From Candidatus Delongbacteria bacterium (lineage in GTDB: Bacteria; Delongbacteria; UBA4055), in the NCBI GenBank assembly GCA_027858795.1, contig JAQICF010000192.1, forward strand, positions 1-44,217: a stretch of DNA of 44,217 nt. The letters are read 5' to 3'. The notes beneath the pieces are model-generated. The model worked only from the letters and a program-made list of their open reading frames with translations. It made no database searches and was not told where the DNA came from. The translations under genes and the position numbers were made by a program. This document shows, one piece after another, positions 16,144-25,074 of this stretch (position 1 is its first letter; every line of letters begins with the position of its first letter).

Positions 16144-16710
16144 ATGGAGAAATTATTCGTATTTGATTTAGAAACAACTGGTGTTAGATATTGGAAAAAT
16201 GGGATTCATCAAATATCAGGAATGATAGTAATTGATGGGGATATAAAAGAGAAATTCGATTTTAAAGTTCAACCAAATCCAAAATGCACCATTGAAGATG
16301 AAGCTTTAGTAATATCAAGAGTTACAAGAGAACAAATATTACAGTATCCAGAAATGAAGTCTGTTTATACTGAGATAGTCAGTATTTTAGAAAAATATGT
16401 AGATAAATATAATAAAATGGATAAGTTTCACTTAGTCGGTTTTAATAATTCTTCTTTTGATAATCAATTTTTTAGAGGATTTTTTGTGCAGAATGGAGAT
16501 AATTATTTCGGATCTTGGTTTTATCCTGATAGTTTAGATGTTTACGTTTTAGCTTCGATGTACTTGTTAAGTGAGAGAGAAAAACTTATGAACTTCCGAC
16601 AGTCAACTGTTGCTAGATATTTAGGCATTAAAGTTGAGGAGGATAAATTACATGATGCAGAGTATGATATATCAATTTGTTATGAAATATTTAAAAAAAT
16701 TAGAAGCTAA
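16144..16710 (+). CDS. DEDDh 3'-5' exonuclease domain protein (DnaQ/RNase T-like)
   Basis: Stand-alone 188-aa exonuclease. ExoI is FVFDLETTG (D and E of DEDD), the middle motif is LVGFNNSSFDNQFF, and ExoIII is LHDAEYDIS (H and D of DEDDh). The first residues of the mature protein begin right at the fold. I choose ATG 16144, preceded by AGGAG at 16134-16138; the open frame extends back to 16078 but that part overlaps the acetyltransferase remnant. Substrate, DNA or RNA, cannot be told. The next 150 bases (16711-16861) hold nothing I recognise. Confidence 0.85.
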   Translation: MEKLFVFDLETTGVRYWKNGIHQISGMIVIDGDIKEKFDFKVQPNPKCTIEDEALVISRVTREQILQYPEMKSVYTEIVSILEKYVDKYNKMDKFHLVGFNNSSFDNQFFRGFFVQNGDNYFGSWFYPDSLDVYVLASMYLLSEREKLMNFRQSTVARYLGIKVEEDKLHDAEYDISICYEIFKKIRS

Positions 16711-16861
16711 AAAGCAAATGGCAGTCATAATGATACTTACAAAAAAATTGAATCCTGGCATAAAGAAATGAAATTAAACTTAAAATGTGTGACTAGCATC
16801 ACAGTTTATAGTACATGACGTATGTATCATAAGAAAAAATCGATTAAGAGTGGAGTATTGA

Positions 16862-18019
16862 ATGAATAATTTATTTAGATGTATTTTTATTTTAGTTTTA
16901 ATATCAAATTTATTTGGACAAGTGACAATCGATGTCGCAGTTAAGGGGATTAGCGACAATAAAAATGATGGAGAGCAAAAAGACAGATTGGAAGCTACAA
17001 TGGATGCTAAGCGTCAGGCACTTGAAAAGTCAGGTCTCAATCTTAAGAGTATAAGTCAGGTTGAGAACTTCCAGACAACATATGATTACATTGAAACACA
17101 GGCAGAAAGTGTATTGCTTCCCGGATTTCAGGTGATTGATAATGGTTATGGAGCTGATGGCTCATATTCTGTTGTCCTTGTAGGTAAAGTAAGATCTGTA
17201 GTTAAAGAAGATATAACTTTCAAAGAATTAAGGTATGCAGAACATCTATACAAAAAGGGTGACATTGAAAAAGGTGATGAGATAGTCAACAAACTGATGT
17301 ATGATGCAAATAGTGAATTGGCAGAGCAGGCAAATTATTTGTTTGTAAAGCATTTGTTTGAAGAAATTAATTTCAAAGACATGAAATCCGATGAATTAGA
17401 CAAGGCACTTCCTGAAAATCTTAAAGTACTTGATGCCGAATACGACAAATTTAAAATATATTATCCGAACAACAAATACCTTTCAAGTTTAGATGCCAAA
17501 AGGAAAAATGTAATATTTGATGTTTTATACGAAAACACAGGATTATTAGAATGTGAAATTATAGATGGTTTAAAATACAAAAGCAAGTATACTGACAGTT
17601 TCACAGATGCAAATAATGACAGTATTAAATTCTCAATTAATTTAAATGGTAAAATTGATATTGAGCATAAAGACCACCCCGATTATTTGGATTATTATTC
17701 CTTCAATAATAACTTCGGCTTGTACTTAAACGGAAAATTAGTTGATCAAATAAATAAAGAATCCAATCTTAGACACTATTTTAATGAATCTAGATATGAC
17801 ATAATGAAAAAGATTAGTATGTCAAAAATCGTATATGAGAATTACGTTATTTTGATTGATATTGAAAAAATAGAGTGGGACCAATTGCTGAATGCTGAAA
17901 TTACAAAACTATTTAAAAAAGGAAGGGTGATGAATTACACTACTCATCATAAAAATAAAGCAGTTGGTAAAAAGATTCCAATTCAAATAAGAATCAAAAT
18001 AATACAAATTAAAATTTAG
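16862..18019 (+). CDS. exported protein of unknown function
   Basis: A signal peptide ends near residue 19 (SNLFGQ). Residues 20-120 resemble the LPP20/FlgT-like exported domain (DRLEATMDAKRQALEKSGLN, later LLPGFQVIDNGYG and SYSVVLVGKV). Residues 125-210 look helical and TPR-like, and the C-terminal 150 residues are unrecognised. The same N-terminal domain type occurs in the split gene at 14755, so the two may be distant relatives. The C-terminus is lysine-rich. I cannot assign a function. Confidence 0.75.
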   Translation: MNNLFRCIFILVLISNLFGQVTIDVAVKGISDNKNDGEQKDRLEATMDAKRQALEKSGLNLKSISQVENFQTTYDYIETQAESVLLPGFQVIDNGYGADGSYSVVLVGKVRSVVKEDITFKELRYAEHLYKKGDIEKGDEIVNKLMYDANSELAEQANYLFVKHLFEEINFKDMKSDELDKALPENLKVLDAEYDKFKIYYPNNKYLSSLDAKRKNVIFDVLYENTGLLECEIIDGLKYKSKYTDSFTDANNDSIKFSINLNGKIDIEHKDHPDYLDYYSFNNNFGLYLNGKLVDQINKESNLRHYFNESRYDIMKKISMSKIVYENYVILIDIEKIEWDQLLNAEITKLFKKGRVMNYTTHHKNKAVGKKIPIQIRIKIIQIKI

Positions 18020-18146
18020 AACTAGGTTATTATGTACCAAATGAATAAAGTTCAAAATACAGTTACAATGTGTAATCAATGGTACAGAAGATAGTTTTTA
18101 AAAATACTTATAATACAAAAAAACTAATAAAATGGAGAAATAACAA

Positions 18147-18755
18147 ATGTCTAAAATACTAAATCTTGCGATAGTGATCCTCTTTTCTTTAACGTTAATT
18201 TTATATGCTAAGGGGTCTGGTAAAGTTGAAAGATTATCATTCACACAAGAAGATTTACCTGAAATTACTAACCCTGAAACTTTTCTACCATGGATGAATT
18301 TGGAAAAGATGATAGAAGTTTTAAAAGATGTTAAGCATATAAAATACAAAAGAGGAAGTTTAATAGAAAAAAAGAATAGCTTTAAGTATAGCACTATTTT
18401 GTCTAAGTTAGAAGTTAAGGAAGAACAGCACAGTGTTGTATTTACAAATCTTATGATTACTGAAAATGATACAATGCAATATTCTCAGAACTATAAAGAT
18501 AAAATGTCTGAAGCATACAACTATTTTTTCCCGAGAAAAGATATGATGTTCTATCGATTTGTTGGTGTTGAAAGCATAGAGGTTCCAGCAGGTAAATTTG
18601 AGTGTACAGTTCTTGAAGGATTTGATGATGAAAAAAAGGTGAAATACTGGATGATCAACGATAAACCTGGGATTTTTGCTAAGATAATCGAAGAAGGTGA
18701 AGGTTGTTTTGGTGAGTTAGAGTATTTTGTATATGAACTTGAAGAGATAAAATAA
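18147..18755 (+). CDS. exported protein of unknown function
   Basis: 202 aa with an N-terminal signal or anchor helix (residues 5-22). The mature part contains GVESIEVPAGKFECTVLEG and a following KYWMINDKPGIFAKI, a pattern seen in secreted beta-rich DUF3108-like proteins with an LolA-type fold; this is a weak resemblance. GGAGA lies just before the ATG, and TATAAT around 18110 may be a -10 box. It is followed by its own terminator, so it is a single-gene unit. Confidence 0.72.
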   Translation: MSKILNLAIVILFSLTLILYAKGSGKVERLSFTQEDLPEITNPETFLPWMNLEKMIEVLKDVKHIKYKRGSLIEKKNSFKYSTILSKLEVKEEQHSVVFTNLMITENDTMQYSQNYKDKMSEAYNYFFPRKDMMFYRFVGVESIEVPAGKFECTVLEGFDDEKKVKYWMINDKPGIFAKIIEEGEGCFGELEYFVYELEEIK

Positions 18756-18792
18756 ATTAAGGATAAGATAGATTATTTACAGATTTAAATTA

Positions 18793-18821
18793 AAAGCTCT
18801 CAAATACGGAGAGCTTTTTTT
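18793..18821 (+). terminator. Rho-independent terminator before Mbx operon 2
   Basis: AAAGCTCTC / GAGAGCTTT stem with a 7-nt loop, followed by Ts. It insulates operon 2 from the gene at 18147. Confidence 0.9.
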
Positions 18822-18864
18822 AATTAATGCGAGTTTTAATTAATAAAAATGTTAAATATTTTAC

Positions 18865-18893
18865 TTGACAATAGTTGAGAGCGTCAATAAGTT
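18865..18893 (+). promoter_or_regulatory. promoter of Mbx operon 2 with candidate MarR operator
   Basis: TTGACA (18865-18870), 17-bp spacer and TAAGTT (18888-18893). The inverted repeat TTGA-gagcg-TCAA occupies 18875-18887, ten bases from the start of the -35 box as in operon 1. The arms and their placement are conserved while the five central bases differ, which is the pattern expected of a protein-binding site. Confidence 0.72.
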
Positions 18894-18922
18894 ACAACGT
18901 AATCTAATAAAAAGGCAGGAAT

Positions 18923-19405
18923 ATGGATAATAATAAAATTTCAGTGATATCAAACATCATGAACATGATGAAAATTAATTGTCAGTTTAAAGATAAAAAA
19001 ATTGCAGCAAAACTAAACATTACTTGTTCTGAATTGAATTGCCTTAAACAGTATTTCGATGCAGATGTACTTTCAGTCAAAGAATTAGCTGAAAAGTTGA
19101 ATATTACATCCGGTGGAGTTACAAGGATAGTAGCATCCTTAGAAAAAGCAGATATTTTACGAAGAGATATGGATCCAAAAGATAGAAGAGGGATAAATGT
19201 TACTTTAACCAAGAAAGGTGAAAAAACATCTAAAGAACTTTTTAACATCACAATAAATTATTTTAATACCATGTTCGATAAAGTTTCAGAAAAAAAGATA
19301 GATGAAATATTAAAAGGTATTACTACATTGAATGATATATGGATGGATAATATTGAAAATAATGATAAACTCGATGTTCATCTTTCGGGTTCGGATAACT
19401 GTTAG
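18923..19405 (+). CDS. MarR-family transcriptional regulator, Mbx operon 2
   Basis: Paralogue of the regulator at 2405. The recognition region SVKELAEKLNITSGGVTRIV is nearly the same, as is the wing DRRGINVTLT, so both proteins probably read the same operator and could cross-regulate. C20, C35 and C40 (TCSELNC) and the C-terminal cysteine are kept, while C45 of copy 1 is phenylalanine here. Effector domain residues differ more. A 59-nt gap with a hairpin separates it from mrpE, where operon 1 has 12 nt. Confidence 0.9.
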   Translation: MDNNKISVISNIMNMMKINCQFKDKKIAAKLNITCSELNCLKQYFDADVLSVKELAEKLNITSGGVTRIVASLEKADILRRDMDPKDRRGINVTLTKKGEKTSKELFNITINYFNTMFDKVSEKKIDEILKGITTLNDIWMDNIENNDKLDVHLSGSDNC

Positions 19406-19408
19406 TAA

Positions 19409-19429
19409 AGACGATGCATTGCAACGTCT
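19409..19429. repeat. AGACG/CGTCT palindromic hairpin, member 2
   Basis: AGACG, an 11-nt interior containing TGCATTGCA, then CGTCT, four bases after the MarR stop. Same ends as 9406-9426 and 30342-30362. Operon 1 lacks it at this junction. Confidence 0.7.
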
Positions 19430-19464
19430 CTTAACAAAAAAAATTAACGATATAAAGGATAAAT

Positions 19465-19953
19465 ATGGATAAAATGTTAAGAATAATGTTTTCAACTATA
19501 ATGTTCACTCTGTTTTATTTTATATGGACAGGGACTAAAGATCTTAACAATCTTCTGATAATGTTCGCTTTATCATTAGTCGTGAGTATTATCTTTAGAA
19601 ATCATCTCAGATCACCGCTACTTAATCCTAAGAAGATCGCATATTCCATATGGTATGTATTATTCTTATTCATTGAGATAATTAAAGCGAATTTAGATGT
19701 TGCTTTAAGAGTGATAAAACCTGTAATTCCTATTAACCCAGGAATCGTAACAGTAAAAACAAAGTTGAAAACAGCAATGGGTCGAATGATACTAGCAAAT
19801 TCTATCACTTTGACACCTGGAACTCTAACTGTGGATATTGATGGAGATACATTATATATACACTGGATAGACGTAACAAATATGGATGAAAAAGCAGCAA
19901 CAGAAAAAATAGTATCGAATTTTGAAAAATATCTGGAGGTGATCTTTGACTAA
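19465..19953 (+). CDS. mrpE: MrpE/MnhE-like antiporter subunit (MbxA type), copy 2
   Basis: Paralogue of the gene at 2903, same length of 162 aa. The helical N-terminus differs in many positions, whereas the soluble tail (GTLTVDIDGDTLYIHWIDVT) is almost unchanged from copy 1. Its 3' end overlaps mrpF and carries the same internal GGAGG for that gene. Part of the membrane module of complex 2. Confidence 0.93.
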   Translation: MDKMLRIMFSTIMFTLFYFIWTGTKDLNNLLIMFALSLVVSIIFRNHLRSPLLNPKKIAYSIWYVLFLFIEIIKANLDVALRVIKPVIPINPGIVTVKTKLKTAMGRMILANSITLTPGTLTVDIDGDTLYIHWIDVTNMDEKAATEKIVSNFEKYLEVIFD

Positions 19954-20215
19954 TCTACCGGAATTATTATTACAAATATCAACTTACTTCGTATCTGCAG
20001 GTATCATACTTGCTACTCTACGACTGATAAAGGGTCCAAGCATGGCCGATAGAGTTGTAGCATTAGATACATTTACAGTGATATCCATATCATTAATTAC
20101 TTTGATAGCATGTATGTCAGGAAGAATAATATTCTTAGATGTTGGAATGGTATATGCGATTTTGAGTTTCATAGGTGTAGTTGCCGTAGCTCGTTATTTA
20201 GAAGGAGGGCTATAA
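19946..20215 (+). CDS. mrpF: MrpF/MnhF-like antiporter subunit (MbxB type), copy 2
   Basis: Paralogue of the gene at 3384, again with a TTG start behind GGAGG. Signature GPSMADRVVALDT is present. 20132-20205 is identical over 74 nt to 3570-3643 in operon 1, including third codon positions, so this tract was homogenised recently or is under constraint beyond the protein. Confidence 0.93.
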   Translation: MTNLPELLLQISTYFVSAGIILATLRLIKGPSMADRVVALDTFTVISISLITLIACMSGRIIFLDVGMVYAILSFIGVVAVARYLEGGL

Positions 20216-20216
20216 G

Positions 20217-20597
20217 ATGGAATGGTATAGAATTGTAGGATCAATAATAACTTTAATAGGTTCAATGTTCTTGTTCTTAGGAGCTTTAGGTGTCTTCAGA
20301 ATGCCTGATCTTTATAACAGAATGCAGGCAGGAACAAAGGCAACAACATTAGGAACAATTTTAACATTATTAGGAATTGGAATTTGTCACTATGAATGGA
20401 TAGGTCAGATCTTAGTAATAATAATGTTCATAGCTTTAACAAATCCTATCTCAAGTCATGCGTTAGCACGAGCAGCACATTTCAAAGGAATTCCTTTAAT
20501 AAAGGGTTCTGTTGCTGACAAGCTGAAGGAAAAAGAAAGTATCGACGTAGTGGTGACTGACAAGCTTAATGAGAATACAGAAGTGGGGGTGGATTAA
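20217..20597 (+). CDS. mrpG: MrpG/MnhG-like antiporter subunit (MbxC type), copy 2
   Basis: Paralogue of the gene at 3655, same length. The membrane core is nearly identical (GALGVFRMPDLYNRMQAG) and the charged tail after residue 105 has diverged. The stop overlaps the next ATG, as in operon 1. Confidence 0.93.
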   Translation: MEWYRIVGSIITLIGSMFLFLGALGVFRMPDLYNRMQAGTKATTLGTILTLLGIGICHYEWIGQILVIIMFIALTNPISSHALARAAHFKGIPLIKGSVADKLKEKESIDVVVTDKLNENTEVGVD

Positions 20598-20854
20598 TGG
20601 AATTACAACAAGGTATTTTCATATTGATGGGTTTGGCAATGATAATTGCAGCGGGTTTAGCAATGCATGTTAAGGATTTGGTATCTTCTATCATAGCGGT
20701 TGGAGTTGTAAGTTTATTTGCAAGTTTATTGTATCTACTGATGCAAGCACCTGATGTTGCCATGACTGAAGCAGCTATCGGAGCAGGATTATCAACTCTT
20801 ATATTTTTATATGCACTTCACAAAACAAAAGATGTGGAGGAAGAAAATGATTAA
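20597..20854 (+). CDS. mbxD: MbxD-like subunit (DUF4040), copy 2
   Basis: Paralogue of the gene at 4035, 85 aa, with only a few changed residues in the first helix and after. QAPDVAMTEAAIGAGLST is kept. The DNA switches from divergent to nearly identical relative to operon 1 at about 20703. Confidence 0.9.
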   Translation: MELQQGIFILMGLAMIIAAGLAMHVKDLVSSIIAVGVVSLFASLLYLLMQAPDVAMTEAAIGAGLSTLIFLYALHKTKDVEEEND

Positions 20855-21563
20855 AAGAATTTTCTCAATATTCCTATTATTAGGATTTGTAGCAATGTTT
20901 TTCATTATTGTAAACAATATTGAAGAAACAACTACTTTGACTGGAGTCGGAAAAGAATATGCTGAAAGAAGTGGGAATCAAGAGCTTGGAGCTCAGAATA
21001 TTGTAACAGCTATAATTGTAACATATAGGGGTTTAGATACTTTAGGTGAGGTAGCTGTACTTTTCATAGCTGCAACAGGTATCGCGGTTCTACTCAGAAG
21101 AAAAGAAGAAAAAGATCCAAAGAAAAAGATAAAGAAGAATAAGAAAAGAGAATCCAGTGAAATTTTACTTACAGGATCAAGTCTTCTTGCACCAATGATA
21201 ATCATTTTTGGAATATATATATTCTTAAATGGTCACTTAACACCAGGTGGTGGATTTCAGGGTGGAGCTGTTATAGCTTCAGCAATTATGCTTCTGTTCT
21301 TAGCTGATCCTTCATACAAGATCAATCATACAGTATTTGGTTGGATAGAATCATTGTCAGGATTTACTTATGTCCTTATCGGAGTTTTAGGCCTGGTTAT
21401 GATTGGAGCGGATAACTTCCTAGATAGCAGATTATTACCTCTTGGACAATTTGGGGCGATATTGAGTGCCGGAGCTATTCCAGTGATCTATACACTTGTA
21501 GGATTAAAAGTAGGAACTGAATTGGCAAGTATATTAGACAACATGAAGGGGGAGCTTGAATGA
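20847..21563 (+). CDS. MbxE/MbxF fusion, copy 2
   Basis: Paralogue of the gene at 4285 with the same two-part structure: ELGAQNIVTAIIVTYRGLDT, then a longer lysine-rich linker, then the MrpB part with IFLNGHLTPGGGFQGGAVIA. Start set at ATG 20847, six bases behind GGAGG; an ATG at 20811 lies upstream of that site inside mbxD. The N-terminal 35 residues are unlike copy 1, while the C-terminal 30 are identical in sequence pattern (LVGLKVGTELASILDNMKGE). Confidence 0.9.
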   Translation: MIKRIFSIFLLLGFVAMFFIIVNNIEETTTLTGVGKEYAERSGNQELGAQNIVTAIIVTYRGLDTLGEVAVLFIAATGIAVLLRRKEEKDPKKKIKKNKKRESSEILLTGSSLLAPMIIIFGIYIFLNGHLTPGGGFQGGAVIASAIMLLFLADPSYKINHTVFGWIESLSGFTYVLIGVLGLVMIGADNFLDSRLLPLGQFGAILSAGAIPVIYTLVGLKVGTELASILDNMKGELE

Positions 21564-21922
21564 ATATAACTAATATAGTTCATATAATAGGATTTGCTCT
21601 CATACTTATAGGATTCTGGGGAATGTTGACTCAGAAGAATATGATAAAGATAATTTTAGGATTAGCTATTGTTGAAACAGGTGTTCAGCTTGTAATGGTT
21701 GCTTTCGGATTTATTAAAGGAAGAACAGCTCCGATCTTAGATTCAGCAGTAGAATTAAGTAAAGCTTCTGATCTGATTGTTGATCCAGTACCTCAGGCAT
21801 TGGTACTGACTGCAATTGTTATCGGTGTAGCAGTAAATGCTTTAATGCTAACCTTTGTAATAAGATTATATCAAAAGAAAAGATCATTATCAATTAACGA
21901 TTACAAGGAATTAAAATGGTAA
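21560..21922 (+). CDS. mrpC: MrpC/NuoK-like subunit (MbxG type), copy 2
   Basis: Paralogue of the gene at 4983, 120 aa, differing in only a handful of residues. The glutamate in GLAIVETGVQLV and the motif DPVPQALVLTAIVIGVAVNA are kept. Overlaps both neighbours. Confidence 0.94.
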   Translation: MNITNIVHIIGFALILIGFWGMLTQKNMIKIILGLAIVETGVQLVMVAFGFIKGRTAPILDSAVELSKASDLIVDPVPQALVLTAIVIGVAVNALMLTFVIRLYQKKRSLSINDYKELKW

Positions 21923-24900
21923 GTCCGATATATATAGTCGCAATATTACTTGGAGTAGGTTTTTTATTACCTTCTCTTAGCAAAGCTGGAACTAAGATTA
22001 CCGGTACAATATTCTTTGCAGCGTTGATAGCAGTTGCAGCAATAAGCTACCAGTGGTTGACAGGTTTTCTACTAGGAGATCAGGTTTCGGTAATGATTTA
22101 TACAGCAGGTTTTAAACCACCTATTTCGATAAATTTACAAATGGGATTGTTTGAAGCTATATTCATAGGAAGTATTAACTTTATGGCATTGTTTGGTGCA
22201 ATATATATGTTCAAACAAATGGCAGAAACAGGTGCTCGTTCTTTTGTATTATTCCTTTTAATGGTACTGGGTTTGAACGGATTAGTAATGACAAGAGATA
22301 TTTTTAATTTATTTGTTTTCTTAGAAATAACGTCCATAGCAACATATTCATTAATAGGTATGGATCTAAAGTTAAAATCTCTTTCAGCCGGATTTAAGTA
22401 TATGTTGGCAGGTGGAATAGCATCAGTGTTCTTGTTGTTAGGAATAATAATCCTTTATTCAGTGACAGGAACTTTAAATATTGATGAGATGGTAACGGTA
22501 ATACCAGCAGTAGTAAATATAAAGTTACTTTCAATAGGTCTTTTTATCCTACTATTTTCATTAATAATAGAAATGAAACAATTCCCAGCAAATGGATGGG
22601 CTATTGACTCCTACGAAGGAGTTGCACCTGGCCTTACTGGTCTAGTTGCAGCAATAGGAACAGCAGGAGTATTCTTCGGAATATATAAAACATTTCCAAT
22701 GATGAGCAGAGACCTATTGACAATGACAGCAGTTATCGGAATGATGACATTCTTCGTTTCAAACTTAATGGGGTTGAAGCAAAAGAACCCTAGAAGGATT
22801 TTAGGATATTCATCAGTTGCTCAGATGGGATTAATTCTTTCTGTTGGTGCGTGGGCACATAAGACTGGTGGAGCTCAAGATAAAATATTTATGCTTGTTT
22901 TAATACCTTTGTTCTTAAATCATTTCTTTGCTAAAGCAGGTCTTTTCTGGATTGCAGGAATCGTTAAGAGTGAAAAATATAAAAATTGGGGAATATTAAG
23001 AAATAATAAAGTTCTTTTAATTCCTTTTATTCTTCTTGTATTAGCCTTGATTGGGCTACCTCCGTTCCCAGGTTTCTGGGGAAAATGGAATTTGGTTCTT
23101 TTTTGGGGAGCTAATAAAAGCTTCATCTGGATATGGTTCTTATTAATAGGATCATTATTAGAAGCGGTATATATGCTCAGATGGTTAGGGTATGTATTAA
23201 AAAGTGAAAAAACAGAAGAAGAAGAAATCAAATATGATCCAAGTATTTCTAAGAATTTTGCAGTACTCCTTGCAACTTCGGTATTATTAACTATTGCAGT
23301 TTACTATTCTTGGACAAATGAAGCGATTACGCCAATGTATTATCTACCTTTCACAGTAGGTCTGGGATTATTCTATATTCCATTCTTTTCTGCAAAGATC
23401 AAGGGATTTATCAGTATGGCAGCTATTGCGGCTTACGGATATTATTTCTTGCCTGATCAAGCAGGATTTACATTGTTTTTCAATGCATTATTCCTAGGAG
23501 GATCATTCGTCCTATTAATCGCAACAATGCACAGCAAAGGAAAGAGAGTTGGTTTCTATCCTCTATTGATGTTAATGATAGGTTCACTCGTCGCAATGGT
23601 CGAATCAGCTAATACTCTTCAGTTCTTTTTTGCATGGGAAATAATGACAGTTTCATCTTACTTCCTTGTTATGAGGGGTAAAAAAGCTCAGAAAGCAGCT
23701 TTGAGATATGCGATATTCTCTCTTGGAGGAGCATTCTCAATTTTATTGGGATTTGCTTATGCCTTTTCAGAAATGAGTCATAGCTTCGTATTTCCAATTT
23801 CTTTATTGGGAGCAATTGAAGAAAATAAAAGTATTGTATTTATATTGATAACATTGGGATTTCTAGTTAAGCTTGCAGCAATTGGTTTACATACATGGCT
23901 TGGTGGAGCTTATAAGAAATCTGAAGATGATTTTACAGCATTTATGTCAGCGATATTATCTAAAGCTGGTGTTTTTGGATTAGTAATTCTTATTCTCATT
24001 ATGGGAATTCCTAAGATAGGTAATATAGATATAGCATATGTTCTTGGATGGATAGGTGCTATTACAGCCATAAGTGGTACTATGATCGCAATATTCCAGG
24101 AAGATGCAAAAAAACTCTTAGCATATTCCAGTATGGGACAGCTTGGTTATATCATTATGGGATTAGCAGCAATGACCAGTCTTGGATGGACAGCAGGAAT
24201 GTATCAGGTTGTTAATCATATGCTTATAAAAGGTGTTTTGTTTTTAGCAATCGCAGGTGTTATATATAGAACAGGTACTTCTAAGATGTATCAGATGGGC
24301 GGATTGATCAAAAAGATGCCATTATCTTATACTGCTGTGATGTTTGGAATTATCGCGATATCAGGGGTTCCACCTTTGAGTGGTTTCGGAGCTAAATGGT
24401 TGCTTTATGAAGCACTGATCGAAAAAGGATGGTATCTTCAAACAGGAGTTGCGTTCTTCGCATCGACTGTAGCATTCCTGTATTGTTTCAGACTGATTCA
24501 TTCAATTTTCCTTGGACAGGCTAAAACAGAGTTTAGAGATGTAAAAGAAGCTCCACTTTGGTTCATAGTTCCACAATATATATTCATAATTGTTATAATG
24601 TTCATATCAATGAAACCAAAATATTTATTAGACTGGATCACAGGTATTATCAAACCCATATACGGTCAAAGTTTAACTTGGGTAGGGGACACTGCATTTA
24701 CCTCATTAGGATACTGGAACGGATTTGTAGTAATGAACATTGTTATGGTACTGTTCATAGGTCTTACGATTTTATTATTGATTAAAGCACCGAAGGTTCA
24801 GAAAGTTAAGCAGTTCAATATTGTATTTGCAGCTGAAAGACCTGAAACTCCTGAATTGACACATTATGCATATCGATTTTTCAAACCGTACCACAGAGCT

Positions 24901-25074
24901 TTAGGTTTCTTAGTGACTCCAAGAGTGAAAACATTCTGGAAAAATGTTTCAAGTGTAACACATACTTTGGCTGGATCTATTAGAAAGATATACACAGGGA
25001 ATGGTCAAACTTATGCATTCTGGATCTTACTTTATGGTCTGGTATTATTTTTTATCACTGTAGGAGCTAAATAA
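21916..25074 (+). CDS. fused double antiporter subunit (MbxH-MbxH'), copy 2 with altered channel motif
   Basis: 1052-aa paralogue of the fusion at 5339. Module 1 keeps E137 (FVFLEITSIATY) and K221. Module 2 keeps E575 (FFAWEIMTVSSY), K652, H659 and K683. The canonical stretch WLPGAHAEAESDVS of copy 1 reads WLGGAYKKSEDDFTAF here, so the proline, the histidine of AHAEA and the Glu-Ala pair are lost. That motif is strongly conserved in the MrpD/NuoL/M family, so the second pump may use another ion or be weakened. The frame is intact and the rest of the protein is well conserved, so it is not simply decaying. Confidence 0.92.
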   Translation: MVSPIYIVAILLGVGFLLPSLSKAGTKITGTIFFAALIAVAAISYQWLTGFLLGDQVSVMIYTAGFKPPISINLQMGLFEAIFIGSINFMALFGAIYMFKQMAETGARSFVLFLLMVLGLNGLVMTRDIFNLFVFLEITSIATYSLIGMDLKLKSLSAGFKYMLAGGIASVFLLLGIIILYSVTGTLNIDEMVTVIPAVVNIKLLSIGLFILLFSLIIEMKQFPANGWAIDSYEGVAPGLTGLVAAIGTAGVFFGIYKTFPMMSRDLLTMTAVIGMMTFFVSNLMGLKQKNPRRILGYSSVAQMGLILSVGAWAHKTGGAQDKIFMLVLIPLFLNHFFAKAGLFWIAGIVKSEKYKNWGILRNNKVLLIPFILLVLALIGLPPFPGFWGKWNLVLFWGANKSFIWIWFLLIGSLLEAVYMLRWLGYVLKSEKTEEEEIKYDPSISKNFAVLLATSVLLTIAVYYSWTNEAITPMYYLPFTVGLGLFYIPFFSAKIKGFISMAAIAAYGYYFLPDQAGFTLFFNALFLGGSFVLLIATMHSKGKRVGFYPLLMLMIGSLVAMVESANTLQFFFAWEIMTVSSYFLVMRGKKAQKAALRYAIFSLGGAFSILLGFAYAFSEMSHSFVFPISLLGAIEENKSIVFILITLGFLVKLAAIGLHTWLGGAYKKSEDDFTAFMSAILSKAGVFGLVILILIMGIPKIGNIDIAYVLGWIGAITAISGTMIAIFQEDAKKLLAYSSMGQLGYIIMGLAAMTSLGWTAGMYQVVNHMLIKGVLFLAIAGVIYRTGTSKMYQMGGLIKKMPLSYTAVMFGIIAISGVPPLSGFGAKWLLYEALIEKGWYLQTGVAFFASTVAFLYCFRLIHSIFLGQAKTEFRDVKEAPLWFIVPQYIFIIVIMFISMKPKYLLDWITGIIKPIYGQSLTWVGDTAFTSLGYWNGFVVMNIVMVLFIGLTILLLIKAPKVQKVKQFNIVFAAERPETPELTHYAYRFFKPYHRALGFLVTPRVKTFWKNVSSVTHTLAGSIRKIYTGNGQTYAFWILLYGLVLFFITVGAK

